Positions 4,935 to 5,348 of a stretch of 5,348 nt of DNA are shown one piece after another. The notes under the pieces were generated by a model that was not told where the DNA came from, ran no database searches, and worked only from the letters and a program-made list of their open reading frames with translations. Positions within the stretch are counted from its first letter, which is position 1. Each line of letters opens with the position of its first letter. This DNA comes from Nitrospira lenta (GTDB taxonomy: Bacteria; Nitrospirota; Nitrospiria; Nitrospirales; Nitrospiraceae), in NCBI GenBank assembly GCA_945906715.1, contig CAMDRK010000204.1:1-5348 (forward strand), in the 5' to 3' direction. Made by a program: the position numbers and the translations under genes.

Positions 4935-5348
4935 ATGAATACTCATAGAATTCATAGAGTTGCAAAACTTACCGGTCTCTCGAAGGATGTCATTCGCGTC
5001 TGGGAGAGGCGCTATGGGCTTGTCAAACCCTCACGGAGTTCCAATCGTTATCGGGAATATAACGACGAAGAGGTGGCGCTTCTCCGCTTTGTGAAGGCTC
5101 AGATGGAACAAGGGGCCACGATCGGTTCACTCGCAACGGAGGGGCATGATCAGCTTGTCGCACGGATGCGTGCCGCGACTCCAGTTTCTCCAGAGGAGCA
5201 GAAGCCACATGAGCGACTGTTAGATGATTTGATGGGATCGCTTGACCCGCTCGATAAGGCAGTATTCGAACGCAGACTCAACGGCGCAGTGGCCGTCATT
5301 CCGTTCGATGAAGCCGTCCAGCGGATTCTGCTCCCACTGCAACGGCGG
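4935..5348 (+). CDS. MerR-family regulator, CarH/LitR-like (B12-binding cap begins), 3' end cut by window edge
   Basis: 138 codons visible with no stop; the product continues past the window. Residues 4-70 are a MerR winged helix: HRIHRVAKLTGLSKDVIRVWERRYGLVKPSR with the RVWERRYG signature (21-28), then NRYREYNDEEVALLRFVKAQMEQGATIGSLA. After a linker, residues 92-136 (ERLLDDLMGSLDPLDKAVFERRLNGA...FDEAVQRILLPLQ) match the start of the four-helix B12-binding cap of CarH/LitR and methionine-synthase-like proteins; the W-x3-EH stretch and cobalamin domain would lie beyond the edge. In that family adenosylcobalamin binding makes a DNA-bound tetramer that light breaks apart. ATG 4935 is fixed by the HTH starting at once and an in-frame stop at 4917; there is no Shine-Dalgarno and almost no leader. 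Divergent from, and probably repressing, the minus-strand genes and itself. It could instead be a cap-containing MerR protein that does not sense light. Confidence 0.92.
   Translation, partial: MNTHRIHRVAKLTGLSKDVIRVWERRYGLVKPSRSSNRYREYNDEEVALLRFVKAQMEQGATIGSLATEGHDQLVARMRAATPVSPEEQKPHERLLDDLMGSLDPLDKAVFERRLNGAVAVIPFDEAVQRILLPLQRR

Noticed and set aside
4921..4938. Five-codon upstream frame ending in TGA over the regulator ATG
   Set aside because: It begins inside the predicted -10 box, so it should not be in the transcript.
1..5348. tRNA, rRNA, CRISPR array, insertion sequence or integrase
   Set aside because: No cloverleaf-like sequence, spaced repeats with unique spacers, transposase frame or terminal inverted repeats were seen by eye.

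Overview
The window reads as a stretch of bacterial chromosome with moderately high GC and one sharply AT-rich intergenic region near 4.80-4.93 kb. The gene content (a CarH/LitR-like MerR regulator, small zinc-ribbon and winged-helix proteins, a periplasmic cupredoxin, exported FGE-sulfatase/SUMF1-domain proteins and an SDR-DUF2867 protein) resembles what I know of Nitrospira-type (Nitrospirota) genomes. That assignment is inference from protein style, not from a marker gene.

Layout: six genes run on the minus strand from about 4796 down to the left edge, and one gene runs on the plus strand from 4935 off the right edge. In transcription order on the minus strand they are: a small winged-helix protein (4796-4476), a small CxxC zinc-ribbon protein (4465-4202), an exported cupredoxin (4178-3687), an exported SUMF1-domain protein with a TPR-like tail (3530-2586), an SDR/DUF2867 protein starting at a GTG (2512-956), and a second exported SUMF1-domain protein cut by the left edge (889-<1). 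Gaps are 10, 22, 156, 73 and 66 bases, so the first three are very likely co-transcribed. The last three form a second compact group that may be read from the same promoter or from one in the 156-base gap. The divergent plus-strand gene is a MerR-family regulator whose HTH is followed by the start of a B12-binding cap domain; the cobalamin domain itself should lie beyond the window.

The AT-rich region between the two transcription units holds two near-consensus sigma-70 promoters back to back (TTGACA-17-TATACA to the left, TTGACA-17-TAGAAT to the right). Three 11-base direct repeats lie across the -10 and start region of the leftward promoter, and a 12-base imperfect inverted repeat links both promoters. 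This is the arrangement expected of an autoregulated CarH-type (light/B12-sensing) repressor controlling the leftward genes.

Main points for a second look: the candidate CarH operator; the almost leaderless regulator mRNA; a duplicated leader plus 5' coding segment shared by the two small genes at exactly 331 bases offset; two SUMF1 paralogues that both lack the copper cysteines of true formylglycine-generating enzymes; and a cupredoxin with an unusual C-x2-H-x-H-M copper loop. A working hypothesis is a light/B12-regulated module acting on the cell envelope or periplasmic redox state. No gene here proves its output.
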